NCBI GenBank assembly: GCA_001724265.1 | Contig: MEDY01000218.1 | Span: 1-48,829, forward strand | DNA length: 48,829 bases | Direction of reading: 5' to 3' | From: Rhizaria sp. SCN 62-66 | Taxonomy: Eukaryota; Rhizaria, unplaced | In this document: positions 29,732 through 39,200 of the stretch, one piece after another | Position numbering within the stretch: the first letter of the stretch is position 1 | Layout of the letters: each line of letters begins with the position of its first letter | The notes under the pieces: model-generated | What the model saw: only the letters and a program-made list of their open reading frames with translations | Database searches by the model: none | Told to the model about the DNA's origin: nothing | Program-made: the position numbers and the translations under genes

Positions 29732-30175
29732 CGGCTTGTTACCTGTGTATGGATGGGAGGGGTGGCAAAGATCCGGACGGTGAGATGAGGGTCGAGATTG
29801 GAAGCTTTAAGATTAATGCTAATTAAATAATGGGCAAACCAAGTATCTCTAAGTGTGCACCGTTGTTTTAAATGCGCTGACGGTGACTGCACGCATAGGC
29901 ACACAGCTTTTCTTTGTGCATCCTGTCCGCAGCCGAACAGCCGATGGATCGAGGGCCCGGAGCACGTGAACTGGTCGGTTTTTTGCGAGACATGAAGAAG
30001 CGTGTATAGTTCGTCATTCGAGTGTTTTTGTTATAATCTGTCACTCAAACTTATATAGTACCTCATTCTACTTTGATTTTTTCTTTGTGACTTGTTATAG
30101 CGCAGCAGAAGCGCCTCTTCGTTCGTCGAACTCCCGTTGCGCACCTCATTCGTCGGCTGGAGCGACAAATATCGA
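29732..30175. promoter_or_regulatory. Divergent promoter region, PYCR (-) and IARS2 (+)
   Basis: 444 bp. AT-rich segments near 29800-29870 and 30000-30110 flank a GC-richer middle. A TATA-like TTATATAGTA lies at about 30050, some 125 bp before the IARS2 start. On the minus strand a CACAG|GTAACA sequence lies just before the PYCR ATG. No structured RNA recognised. Confidence 0.45.
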
Positions 30176-33100
30176 ATGCTTCTTGCCGCCTTGCTCCGCT
30201 CGCGCCCCAGCGCGGGTGCCCGCAGTGCTGCTGTTGTGCTAAACGCGCCCGCACCGTCGCACTTGCGCTCGCTGCTCACCGTGCCGCGCCTCTTCTCGTC
30301 GGCCGCCTCTGCCGCCTCTGCTTCTGCAAGTGCGCCTGCCGAGTCTGTGTCTCCCTACGCGTCGTCGCTGCTGCTGCCGCAGACCTCGTACCCGCTGCGT
30401 CCCGCGGGCGGCTCCGTCGCGCTGGAGGCCCGCACGCGCGCGCGCATCACGGACGTGGTGTACGCGTGGCAGGCATCCCCCGCGGCCGACGCGGTCCGCG
30501 GCGCGCTTAAGGGCGTCGACCCGCGCGCCCGCCGCGCGCCCGGCGAGCCCTGCGACGGCGAGTACTCGGAGAGCGAGGGCGAGCTTGTCTCGCTCGACGT
30601 CGCCGCCGCTGCTGCGCGCGGGGCCGCGCCCGAGCTGACGCCCGGCGCGGCGCAGCGCCCGCTGCGGTCCTACGTGCTGCACGACGGCCCGCCCTTCGCC
30701 AACGGCGCGCTGCACACGGGCCACTTTCTCAACAAGACGCTCAAGGACGTGTTCAACCGCTACAAGCTGCTGCGCGGCTACCGGCTGCGCTTCTACCCCG
30801 GCTGGGACTGCCACGGGCTGCCCATCGAGCTCCGCGCGCTCACCCAGCTCCGGGCCGAGGCCAACAAGGACGGCAAAGCTGCCGCCGCCACTTCTGACAA
30901 GAAGGTCAAGGACGGCAAGGACGCCACCGCCGCCGCCGCGGGCAGCACCGCGGGCGGCGTGACCGAAGACGGCCGCGGCGCGCTGAGTGCGGGCGAGGTC
31001 CGCGAGCTAGCCGCTGCCTTCGCTGCGGGCGCCATCGAGACGCAGCAGCAGGACATGCGCGCCTGGGGGCTCATCGGCGACTACGCGCGGCGCTACGTGA
31101 CCATGGCGCCCGGCTTTGAGGCGCGGCAACTGGACCTGTTCCTGCAGCTTGTGCGCAAGGGGCTTATCTTCCGCGCGCTGCTGCCGGTCCACTGGTCGCC
31201 CTCGTCGCGCACCGCGCTGGCCGAGTCAGAGCTCGAGTACGACACTGTCACTTCGGTCGCCGTCCACGTCGCCTTCCCGTTCTCGCACCCCGCACCCGCG
31301 CTGGCCGCCGCGCTGGGCGCCGCGGTGGCCGCGGACCCGGGGCTGGCGCTGCTGGCCTGGACCACGACCCCCTGGACGCTGCCGGCCAACCGCGCCGTGG
31401 CCTTCGCACCGGGCGCGGAGTACGTCGCCGTGCGCGCCGTGCCGCGCGACGCCGCCGCCACGGCCCCGCGCGTGTTTGTGCTGGCCGCGGCGACGCTGCC
31501 CGAGGCCGCGGCGGCGCTGTGCGGCGAGGCCGGGCTCTGGGCCGCGCTGGAGCCCGTCTGCGCGCCGTTCCCCGGCTCCGCGCTCGCGGGCTCGCTCTAC
31601 ACGCACCCGCTCACGGCCGCGCTGCCCTACGTTGCCGGCGCCAACGAGCGCCAGGCGCGCGCCGCCGAGGAGGCCGCGCGCGCGGGCCGGCCGCAGCCCG
31701 CCGGCGCGCCGACGGCCGCGCGCGCGCCGGGCGTGTTCCCGCTGATCCCGGCGGCGCACGTGACCACGGACTCGGGCACGGGGCTCGTGCACACGGCTCC
31801 CGGCCACGGCGTCGACGACCACCACGCCGCGGCGGCCGCGGCAGTCGCGGACCCGGCCGTGGCGGGCGCGGGCGGCATCGAGGTCGCGTGCCCGGTCGGC
31901 GAGGACGGCGCCTATACTGACGAGGCGGGGCCAGAGCTGGCGGGGCTCAGCGTTGCTAACAAAGGCAACTTCCGCGCGCTGGCGCTGCTCGCCGCGGCGG
32001 GCGCTGTCGCGCACAAGGCCAAGCTGGCGCACCGGTATCCCCTCGACTGGCGCACGAAGCAGCCCGTGATCTTCCGCGCCACGCACCAGTGGTTCTGTTC
32101 GCTGCACGGCGTGCGCGAGGACGCGCTGGCCGCCGTGGAGCAGCTCGACATCGTCCCCGCCACGGGCCGCGCGCGGCTGTCGGCCTTTGTTGCGGGCCGG
32201 CGGCAGTGGTGCATCTCGCGGCAGCGCTCGTGGGGCGTGCCGATCCCGGTCTTTTACCACCAGCGCACGCGCGAGCCGCTGCTGACGCCCGAGACGGTGG
32301 CCTTCGCGCGCGACGTCGTGGCACGCGAGGGCACGCAGGCCTGGTGGACGCTGCCGCCTGCGCTGCTGCTGCCGCCCGCGCTGCGCGGCGCGCCCGCCGC
32401 CGACGGCTCGTTCCCCGACTGCGAGTACGAGCCCGGGCGCGAGACCATGGACGTGTGGCTCGACTCGGGCTCCTCCTGGTTCGCCGCGCTGGGCGCGCGC
32501 GGCGTCGCGCGGCCCGCGGACCTGTACCTGGAGGGCTCGGACCAGCACCGCGGCTGGTTCCAGTCGTCGCTGCTGACGTCAATGGCGGTGCGCGGGCGGC
32601 CGCCGTACAAGACGGTGCTCACTCACGGCTTTGTGCTCGACGAGGACGGGCAGAAGATGTCTAAGTCGCTCGGCAACGGGCTCGAGCCCAACGCGCTTAT
32701 TCGCGGCGCCGCCGCCGTGGGCCTCAGCACGGCGGGCAAGACCAAGGCCGAGCAGCTCTACCGCAAGTTCAGCGGCGGCATCGGCGCCGACGCGCTGCGC
32801 ATGTGGGTCGCCGCCGTGGACTCGACCCACGACGTCGTCATCGGCCCCGCCGTGCTGACTGTCGCCGTCGACACCGTCCGCAAGCTCCGCGCGCTGCTTC
32901 GCTTCACGCTCGGCAGCCTCCAGGCCACCGCCAACGGCGCCACCGGCGCGGCCGCCCCCGGAGCGACCGCCTCCGGAGCGGCGGCTGCGGACGACGAGGC
33001 GAGCGAGCTGCCGCTGGCGTTCGACCCGGCGCGCGACGGTGCGAGCGCGGCCGAGCTGACCGCGCTCGACCGCTACCTGCTGCTGCAGCTGTCGCAGCTG

Positions 33101-34288
33101 CGCGCGGGCGTGACCGAGGCCTACGAGGCGCACAACCTCGTCCGCGTTTTCACGCTCGCGCGCAACTTCATGGCCACGACCTTCTCCGCGCTCTACGCCG
33201 ACGCGAGCAAGGACCGGCTGTACGCCGACGCGCAGGACTCGGCCTCGCGCCGTGCGTGCGCCACCGTGCTCTTCCACGCGCTCGAGACGCTGCTCAAGGT
33301 CTTCGCGCCCATCGCGCCGCACCTCACCGACGACGCCTTCGCGCGCCTGCCCGCGCTGCACCGTGCGGCGCTGGCCTTCGAGCACCCCGCCGCCGCGCCC
33401 ACTGGGGCCGCCGCCGCGCCCGCGACGCTCTTCGCGGCCGGCTGGTTCGCGCCGCTGCCCGCAGACTGTGTGGCCGCGCCCGCGGAGGCCGCGCGCATCG
33501 AGGCCGCGCTCGCCGTGCGCGCGGCCGTCACGCAGGCTATCGAGCGCGCGCGCGGCAGCGGCGCCGCGGCGGCTCCGGCTCCCGCTGCGACTGCTGGCGC
33601 CACTGAGAATGCCGGCGCTGCTGCTGCTGCTGCTGCTGCTGATGGTAGTGGCAAGCATAGTCGCAAGGCCCGCAAGGCTGCGGCTACCGGCAGCGCCGCT
33701 ACGGCCGATGCTCCCGTTGCCGCCTCTGCCCCTGCGACCGCTCCTGCTGCGAATGCGAGTGCCGAGGGCCCGCGCATCCGCAGTAGCCTCGAGGCGCAGG
33801 TCTCGGTGGCGGTCGTGGTTCCCCCCGGCGCGGGCGCCGACGCAGCCGCGGCCGCCGCGCTCGTGCGCGCGCTCACCGCGCTGGCGCCCGAGCTCCCGGG
33901 GCTCTTCATCGTCTCCGCGGCCGAAGTCGCGGCCGTCGATGCCGCCACCGCAGACGCCGCGCTGGCCGCCGCCGCCGCCGCAGACGCCGCCGTCACTGCC
34001 AGCGAGGTCACTGTGCCCGTGCCCGCGCTCCTGATGGACACTGAGGCTGCTGCGGCTGCTGTTGCGAACAACGCGGCGAGCGGCAGTGCTCGCGTGGTCG
34101 TGACCGTGCGCCGCTCGGAGGGCTGCAAGTGCCCGCGCTGCTGGCGCCTGCACTCGGCCCAGTCGCCCTTCTCTGCCCACGGCCACGCGCACAGTCAGAT
34201 GGCGCAGGAGTTCGTGCAGTCGTGCGCGACGGGCGGGGACCTGTGTGCGCGCTGCGCCGACGTCACCACCGCACTCGCGCATGCGTGA
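30176..34288 (+). CDS. IARS2: Isoleucyl-tRNA synthetase, mitochondrial
   Basis: Class I synthetase that charges tRNA-Ile. 1370 residues, single exon, TGA stop; the ATG at 30176 is the first in frame and starts an Arg/Ser/Ala-rich transit peptide (MLLAALLRSRPSAGARSAAV). Catalytic HIGH motif is HTGH at residues 180-183; KMSKS at 827-831. The CP1 editing domain shows TTPWTLPANRAVAF and TDSGTGLVHTAPGHG. The C-terminus has the bacterial/mitochondrial-type zinc site, CKCPRCW at 1317-1323 and CARC at 1357-1360, separating it from cytosolic IleRS. It is some 350-400 residues longer than bacterial enzymes because of Ala-rich inserts, notably before the anticodon domain and at about 1125-1205. Confidence 0.95.
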   Translation: MLLAALLRSRPSAGARSAAVVLNAPAPSHLRSLLTVPRLFSSAASAASASASAPAESVSPYASSLLLPQTSYPLRPAGGSVALEARTRARITDVVYAWQASPAADAVRGALKGVDPRARRAPGEPCDGEYSESEGELVSLDVAAAAARGAAPELTPGAAQRPLRSYVLHDGPPFANGALHTGHFLNKTLKDVFNRYKLLRGYRLRFYPGWDCHGLPIELRALTQLRAEANKDGKAAAATSDKKVKDGKDATAAAAGSTAGGVTEDGRGALSAGEVRELAAAFAAGAIETQQQDMRAWGLIGDYARRYVTMAPGFEARQLDLFLQLVRKGLIFRALLPVHWSPSSRTALAESELEYDTVTSVAVHVAFPFSHPAPALAAALGAAVAADPGLALLAWTTTPWTLPANRAVAFAPGAEYVAVRAVPRDAAATAPRVFVLAAATLPEAAAALCGEAGLWAALEPVCAPFPGSALAGSLYTHPLTAALPYVAGANERQARAAEEAARAGRPQPAGAPTAARAPGVFPLIPAAHVTTDSGTGLVHTAPGHGVDDHHAAAAAAVADPAVAGAGGIEVACPVGEDGAYTDEAGPELAGLSVANKGNFRALALLAAAGAVAHKAKLAHRYPLDWRTKQPVIFRATHQWFCSLHGVREDALAAVEQLDIVPATGRARLSAFVAGRRQWCISRQRSWGVPIPVFYHQRTREPLLTPETVAFARDVVAREGTQAWWTLPPALLLPPALRGAPAADGSFPDCEYEPGRETMDVWLDSGSSWFAALGARGVARPADLYLEGSDQHRGWFQSSLLTSMAVRGRPPYKTVLTHGFVLDEDGQKMSKSLGNGLEPNALIRGAAAVGLSTAGKTKAEQLYRKFSGGIGADALRMWVAAVDSTHDVVIGPAVLTVAVDTVRKLRALLRFTLGSLQATANGATGAAAPGATASGAAAADDEASELPLAFDPARDGASAAELTALDRYLLLQLSQLRAGVTEAYEAHNLVRVFTLARNFMATTFSALYADASKDRLYADAQDSASRRACATVLFHALETLLKVFAPIAPHLTDDAFARLPALHRAALAFEHPAAAPTGAAAAPATLFAAGWFAPLPADCVAAPAEAARIEAALAVRAAVTQAIERARGSGAAAAPAPAATAGATENAGAAAAAAAADGSGKHSRKARKAAATGSAATADAPVAASAPATAPAANASAEGPRIRSSLEAQVSVAVVVPPGAGADAAAAAALVRALTALAPELPGLFIVSAAEVAAVDAATADAALAAAAAADAAVTASEVTVPVPALLMDTEAAAAAVANNAASGSARVVVTVRRSEGCKCPRCWRLHSAQSPFSAHGHAHSQMAQEFVQSCATGGDLCARCADVTTALAHA

Positions 34289-34533
34289 GGCGCGTGAGCA
34301 CGCGTGAGCGCGAGCAACTTGTGTGTGATTGGGGCGAGCTTTGGCGTTTGTTCGTGGGGTATTTATGAAACATAAAAAATATTAATTTATTGTAGTCTAC
34401 ATAGTTGTACAATGTATCTTTGATAATAAAACAACATTGACACCAAAAATAATCAAAGAACGCTAACAGCTGCTTACGAATATGGTCTAATCCGTTTAGA
34501 TTGTATTCTTCATAATTATCATTCAATTAGACG

Positions 34534-34542
34534 TATATATAA
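34534..34542 (+). promoter_or_regulatory. TATA-like element upstream of the small ORF
   Basis: TATATATAA lies 74-82 bp before the ATG at 34616, in otherwise AT-rich sequence, so chance occurrence is quite possible. Confidence 0.3.
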
Positions 34543-34615
34543 CCACTCTAATTCAGCTATTAATAATACAACAACTTCCTCCCGCCATCGTCACCCTCGC
34601 CCTTCTCGCTGCACA

Positions 34616-34792
34616 ATGAGTCATATTACGCTGCCCACGGTGAAGCCGCCCACCCGCAACACGCACAGAGCCCCCTTGCAGAGCAGAACTCATCACGAAC
34701 ACAGGTCAAGGCAGCCAAGCAGACAGTCGCATGGTACTCCCGCACGCTGGCACGGCGGTCACTGCAATTCTGAGTCATGGGTGCTAGTCTGA
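34616..34792 (+). CDS. Possible small basic protein (58 residues)
   Basis: ATG in context cacaATGAG opens 58 codons rich in His, Arg, Ser and Thr (starts MSHITLPTVKPPTRNTHRAP), ending in TGA. No homologue is recognised. Support is indirect: the ORF coincides with a GC-rich island in AT-rich spacer, as real exons do here, and a TATA-like run lies upstream. Against it: the codons are less GC3-biased than in the certain genes, and such an island could equally be a non-coding RNA gene. Confidence 0.3.
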   Translation: MSHITLPTVKPPTRNTHRAPLQSRTHHEHRSRQPSRQSHGTPARWHGGHCNSESWVLV

Positions 34793-34924
34793 ATAATATA
34801 CATGCTTGTTGCGCTGCTTGCTTTAGTTGGCGATTGCTAGCCAGTTTGCTCGCTCGCCTCTCTGCCTGCTCGTTTTCGCTTCGTTTGCGTGCTCACGTCG
34901 TTAGTGAGATCATAGCTTACGCGC

Positions 34925-35836
34925 TTACGCGACGACGCCGTTGGCGATGGTGGCGGCGGTGAGCGGGCCCTTGGAGGTCATGAGCACGGCGTTCTGGGAC
35001 ATGGCCTCGCGGTCGCCGTTGGTCACGAAGTCCTTGAGGACCTTGTGGAAGCGCTTGGCGGCCAGCGGCTCGTCGAACTCGAGCTTGCCATCGTAGCCGC
35101 GGTAGGTGAGCACCTCGCCCACCACAGCGCCCGCGGGCACCGTGAGCATCTCCTTCTTGCCGTCGGCGGCCGTGGCGACAAGGCAGCGGCCCGAGGAGAG
35201 GACTCCCTGCACCTCGCCGGCCTTGAGGTTGGTGATCACAGGCACCAGCGAGCCCTGGAACTGCTCCAGCGGCAGCCACGTCGCGACGCCGCAGACGACC
35301 GTGAGCGGCTCGGGGGTGCCGATGTCGATCGAAGCAACGTACAGGCGCGGCTCGGAGGCGTGAACCTCGGCCTTGAGGACCTTGCCGACCTGGACCTTCA
35401 TGCGGAGGACGTCGACGCCGAGCGTGGTCTTGGCCTCGGCGGCCTTAGCGGCATTGTCCTGCTTGTTGCGCGCCATCTTCTCCTGCTGGGCCTTGGCGAA
35501 GGCGGCCTCGTCAAAGGCAAAGTCCTGCGCGAAGATGCCCGACGCGGGCACGGCCACGGCGGCGGCGTCGAGGCCAAGCGAGGCGACGACGTAGTTGAAG
35601 TAGCGCACGACATGGGGCACGGCCGCGGCGTCGAGGGTCTTGGTGGAGAGCTGGCCCGCGGCATAGGCATCGGCGTCAGACGCGTCGACAGAGCCGGCAG
35701 CAAGAACAGTCTGAGAGGAGAGAAGCTCGTTGAGCTTGGCGAGGTCGGCAACGGCGGCGACGAGCTGGGCAGCGTCGGCCGAGAGAGCGGACACATCGCC
35801 GGAAACACCAGCAGCAAAAGCGGTCTTAGAGCTCAT
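34925..35836 (-). CDS. tRNA-binding (EMAPII/Arc1p/AIMP1-like) protein
   Basis: Non-catalytic synthetase cofactor type. 303 residues, single exon, TAA stop. Residues 1-115 are helical and GST_C-like (VPHVVRYFNYVVASLGL), the part that usually docks to synthetases; a charged linker (KAQQEKMARNKQDNAAKAAE) follows; residues about 147-303 form the tRNA-binding OB-fold domain: LRMKVQVGKVLKAEVHASEP, LYVASIDIG, LTVVCGVATWLPLEQFQGSL, VPVITNLKAGEVQGVLSSGR and a C-terminal EMAPII-type subdomain (YDGKLEFDEPLAAKRFHKVL). In yeast, Arc1p binds Met- and Glu-tRNA synthetases; in animals AIMP1 is part of the multisynthetase complex. It could also be the C-terminal module of a split Tyr/Met-tRNA synthetase, but no catalytic domain is present. 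Confidence 0.9.
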   Translation of the reverse strand: MSSKTAFAAGVSGDVSALSADAAQLVAAVADLAKLNELLSSQTVLAAGSVDASDADAYAAGQLSTKTLDAAAVPHVVRYFNYVVASLGLDAAAVAVPASGIFAQDFAFDEAAFAKAQQEKMARNKQDNAAKAAEAKTTLGVDVLRMKVQVGKVLKAEVHASEPRLYVASIDIGTPEPLTVVCGVATWLPLEQFQGSLVPVITNLKAGEVQGVLSSGRCLVATAADGKKEMLTVPAGAVVGEVLTYRGYDGKLEFDEPLAAKRFHKVLKDFVTNGDREAMSQNAVLMTSKGPLTAATIANGVVA

Positions 35837-36224
35837 TTATCTACAGAAAAACAACAAAATACGCGAAAAAGAATAATATGAGACAATAATATAAACCATT
35901 TTCAAAACAAATTCGCTTTCGCACCCCTAAAAACCTTTTATTAGAGCCAGTAAAAGGTTGATAAACCTCGCATTTGTCATGAGCCTCAGCGATATAAATT
36001 CTGCCACCACCACCAACCACCAGCCACCAGCCAAAATGAAGCCGCAGCGAGTTGTGGTCAGACTCGAAATTGGATGCATACGGCGCTCAAGTCAAGGGCT
36101 TTTGCGATAAATTTGTGATATAATGTGTGAACAAAAATGTTGTATGATGTGACTGCGATATTATCAGCCTTAAATAGGTTTAACGCAAGATACCCGCGCT
36201 TAATAAATAGTTGTCTGCATGTAC
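35837..36224. other. Intergenic spacer: 3' side of the EF-hand-like gene and promoter of the tRNA-binding gene
   Basis: 388 bp between two minus-strand genes in tandem. AT-rich, with a short CCA-rich tract at about 36005-36032. On the minus strand TTATATTATTG near 35885-35895 is the closest TATA-like run, about 55 bp before the start at 35836. No RNA gene recognised. Confidence 0.45.
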
Positions 36225-39200
36225 TCAGTCGTACTCGGGATACCCGTGCGCATGCATGCCGTCCTCGTACACCGCGCTCCCAAAGCCGCCCGAGTAGGAC
36301 AGCCCCAGTCCGTCGTCGTCCTCGTCATCTTCCTCGGCGCCACCGCCGCCGCCGCGCAGCAGAGCGTCGCGCCCGCCTCTGCCGCCACCGCCACCATCCC
36401 GCAAGCCATCACGACCAGTGTCGCGGCCGATGTCGCGGCCGGCGTCGCTCCAGCCGCTGCCGCTCACGCCGCTGCCGCTAACGTCGCTGTAGCGGCGCCG
36501 CAGCCCGGGCGCGGGCCCCCGCGCGGCCCAGCCCTCGCCCCAGCCCTCGCCCGCGGCCGACGCAGAGGCAGACAGGTCGCGAGCGGTCGACGGCGCAGGT
36601 GCAGTCGAGCGCTGCTCGCGGGCCGCCGTCGCAGCGGCCGCAGCAGCCACGGCCGCGGCAGCCGCAGCGGCCGCCGCGGCCGCGGCAGCCGCGGCGGCCC
36701 CGGGGGGCACCACGTAGCGACTGTAATACCCTGGCGTCGCCGTTCCCACCGCGGCGCTCACGCCGGCGCCTGAGGCCGCGGTCGGGGCGCGGCCTGAGGC
36801 GGAGCCGGCGACCGAGGCGGCGGCGCTGAGGGCGGGGGCCACGGAGCCCGCGGCCACGGAGCCCGCGACGGAGACGCCGGGCCGGTAGTGGTGGCTGCGG
36901 CCCACGCTGCGCGCCACGCTCGGCGCAACACTTGGCGCGACACCGGGGGCGCCAGCGACGGCGCCGTAGCCGTTGTGGCCGTTGTAGCCGTTGTAGCCGT
37001 TGTAGCCGTTGTAGCCGTTGTAGCCGTTGCCGTTGCCGTTGTACGGGGGCGCGTAGCTGCGGACGCTGGCGGCGGCGCTAGCTGCGACCGCGGCGGCCTC
37101 GGCGGCGTCGGGCCCCGCGGGGGCGTAACGTCGGCCGCCCGCGACAGAGCCCGCGACAGAGCCCGCGACAGAGCCGGCGCCCGCGACAGCGCCAGCGACG
37201 GCGCTAGCTCCAGCGCGCGAGGCGGCGACGGAGGCGGAGGATGAGCCGCGGAGTCCACTCACAGTGCCGTTGGCAGCATGCGTCTGGAAGGCCGAGGGCG
37301 CGGCGGCGGCGGCGGCGACGAAGTGGGTGACGAGGAGCTGGATCTCGCCGTCGGTGAGGTCGGCGCGGCACACGGCGCACGCGAAGTCCACGAAACCAGA
37401 CAGCGTCACCGGCTAAAGCAGAACAAGAGCGAAATATGACAGAAGATCCAAAAATGGCATGTAAGAGATAAGAGTACATCAATAAAGTGGAAATTGAATA
37501 ATGATAGGACATTTGAAGAAAAAAGACTGTCACGTACCGCGTCCTTGTCGATTTTGCGGAACTGCGCCGCGGTGGGCGCCTTGCGCATCGCGCTCCACAC
37601 TGACACCGCGAACGCGCGCTCCGCCGCCGCCACAGACGCCGCGGACGCGGGCGCTGGAGAGGCGGGCGCTTTGGCAGCCGCTGCCGTCGTCGTCGCTGCT
37701 GTTGACGTAGCCGTTGATGTCGCACTCGTCGGGGGCGTTTGTTGCTGCTTACCTTGCTGTTGCGCCAGCTGCCGCTGCTGCTGTTGTTGCAGCCGCTGCT
37801 GCTGCTGCCTCTGCTTGGCCTCCTTGGCGGCAAAGGCCGCGGCCGCCAGCACGGCCCCCGCGGCGACGCCCAGGCCTTCGTCGCCCGCGTCCAGCAGGAC
37901 TACGCTCACAGTGCCAGGCGCAGTCAAAGCGCCGGTAGCGCCAGTGCCAGGAGCTGCAGCCGTCGCCGTCGCACTGCGTGAGGGCGCAAGGCCGTGGCCG
38001 GCGGGGACGAAGGGCAGGCCGAGCGCGAACGCGGTGGCCCTCGCCAGGGCGTCCAGCGTCGCCGTCACGGACGCATTCATGTGCGTCGTCATCTGCGTTG
38101 CCAGCTTGGCGGATACCGTCGCCCGCGGAACCAACGCCTGCGCCTGCGCCTGTGTCTTTGTCTGAGTCTGGGTCTGGGCCTCTGATTGTGACCGCGGCTG
38201 TGTCTTGGCGTGACCCTGCGGCTGAGAATGCGAGTGCTGAGACGTCGCCGGCGTCGCGGGGGCCGCGTTGAGGGGGTGGCGGCCCAGCCTCCTGAAGGCC
38301 GGCAGCATCGCGACGGCGTCGTGGGCGACCCAGTAGCCCCAGACGGCGGCCTCCACGGCGTCGCGCGGCCGCCACCCGCACCGGTGCCCGCGCGCGCGCT
38401 GGCGACGACGGCGCTGACTCGCTGGGCCGAGTGGGCTCAGGGGGCTAGCGTCTGCGTCTGCGTCTGAGCCAGAGTCGGAGTCGGAGCAAGAGCATGACAG
38501 TGCGTCGCTTTCGTCCCCAGCGCCAGCGCCAGTGTCAGAAGCAGAGCCAGAGTCGTCAGACCCCGTCTCAGAGCTGGAGCCGGAGCCCGACTCCGAGTCC
38601 GAGTCTGAGTCTGAGTAGCCGAGTCCTAGTCCGTGGCCCGCGGTGGGCGCGCCGCCGGGAGCGCCGGGCGCGCGCAGCGCCGCCGCAACCAGGCTGCCCG
38701 TCGCGCTGCCTCTTCCTCTGCCCGCGCCACCACTGCCGCTGCCGCTGCCGCTGCTTCTGCTCGCGCCGTTCGCATTGACACTATTGGCGGCAGCGCCGAC
38801 GCGGACGCCGCCGTCGCGGACGCCGCCGCCCCGGAGGCTGCCGCTGCCGTACCCGAGGCCGCCGGCGTTGTTGTGGTGGCTGCCGCCGGCGTAGCTCGCG
38901 CCGCTGTAGACGGGGCCGCTGGAGACGGGGCCGCCGCGGACGCTGCCGCCGCGCACGGAGCCGCCGCGGACGGACCCCGACGCAGCAGCAGCGGCCGCAG
39001 CGGCAGGGGCAGTGGGAGAAGCGGCGTTGGCGTGGGACGCACTGAGCGACGGCTGAGCGGGCGACGGCAGAGCGGGCCCGTAGGGCTGGTGTTGGCCTGT
39101 GTAATGCTGGCTGTGACTAGGGCCGGAGTGCTGCTGGTGCCTGTGACCGTGGCCGTGCGTTACCGAGTGCGCGACGGAGTGCGCCACGGAGTGCGCGCGT

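Larger units (their letters stand above)
34289..34924. other. Convergent intergenic region with a small GC-rich island
   Basis: 636 bp. AT-rich flanks enclose a GC-rich island at about 34570-34780 that carries a small ORF (separate entry). A poly(A)-like AATAAA at 34425-34430 lies about 140 bp after the IARS2 stop. The stretch 34800-34920 would be 3' UTR of the minus-strand tRNA-binding gene. Confidence 0.5.

Noticed and set aside
28886-35836. Operon-like or pathway cluster of PYCR, IARS2 and the tRNA-binding protein
   Set aside because: Genes alternate strands with AT-rich spacers, and IARS2 is mitochondrial while the others look cytosolic; neighbourhood seems incidental.
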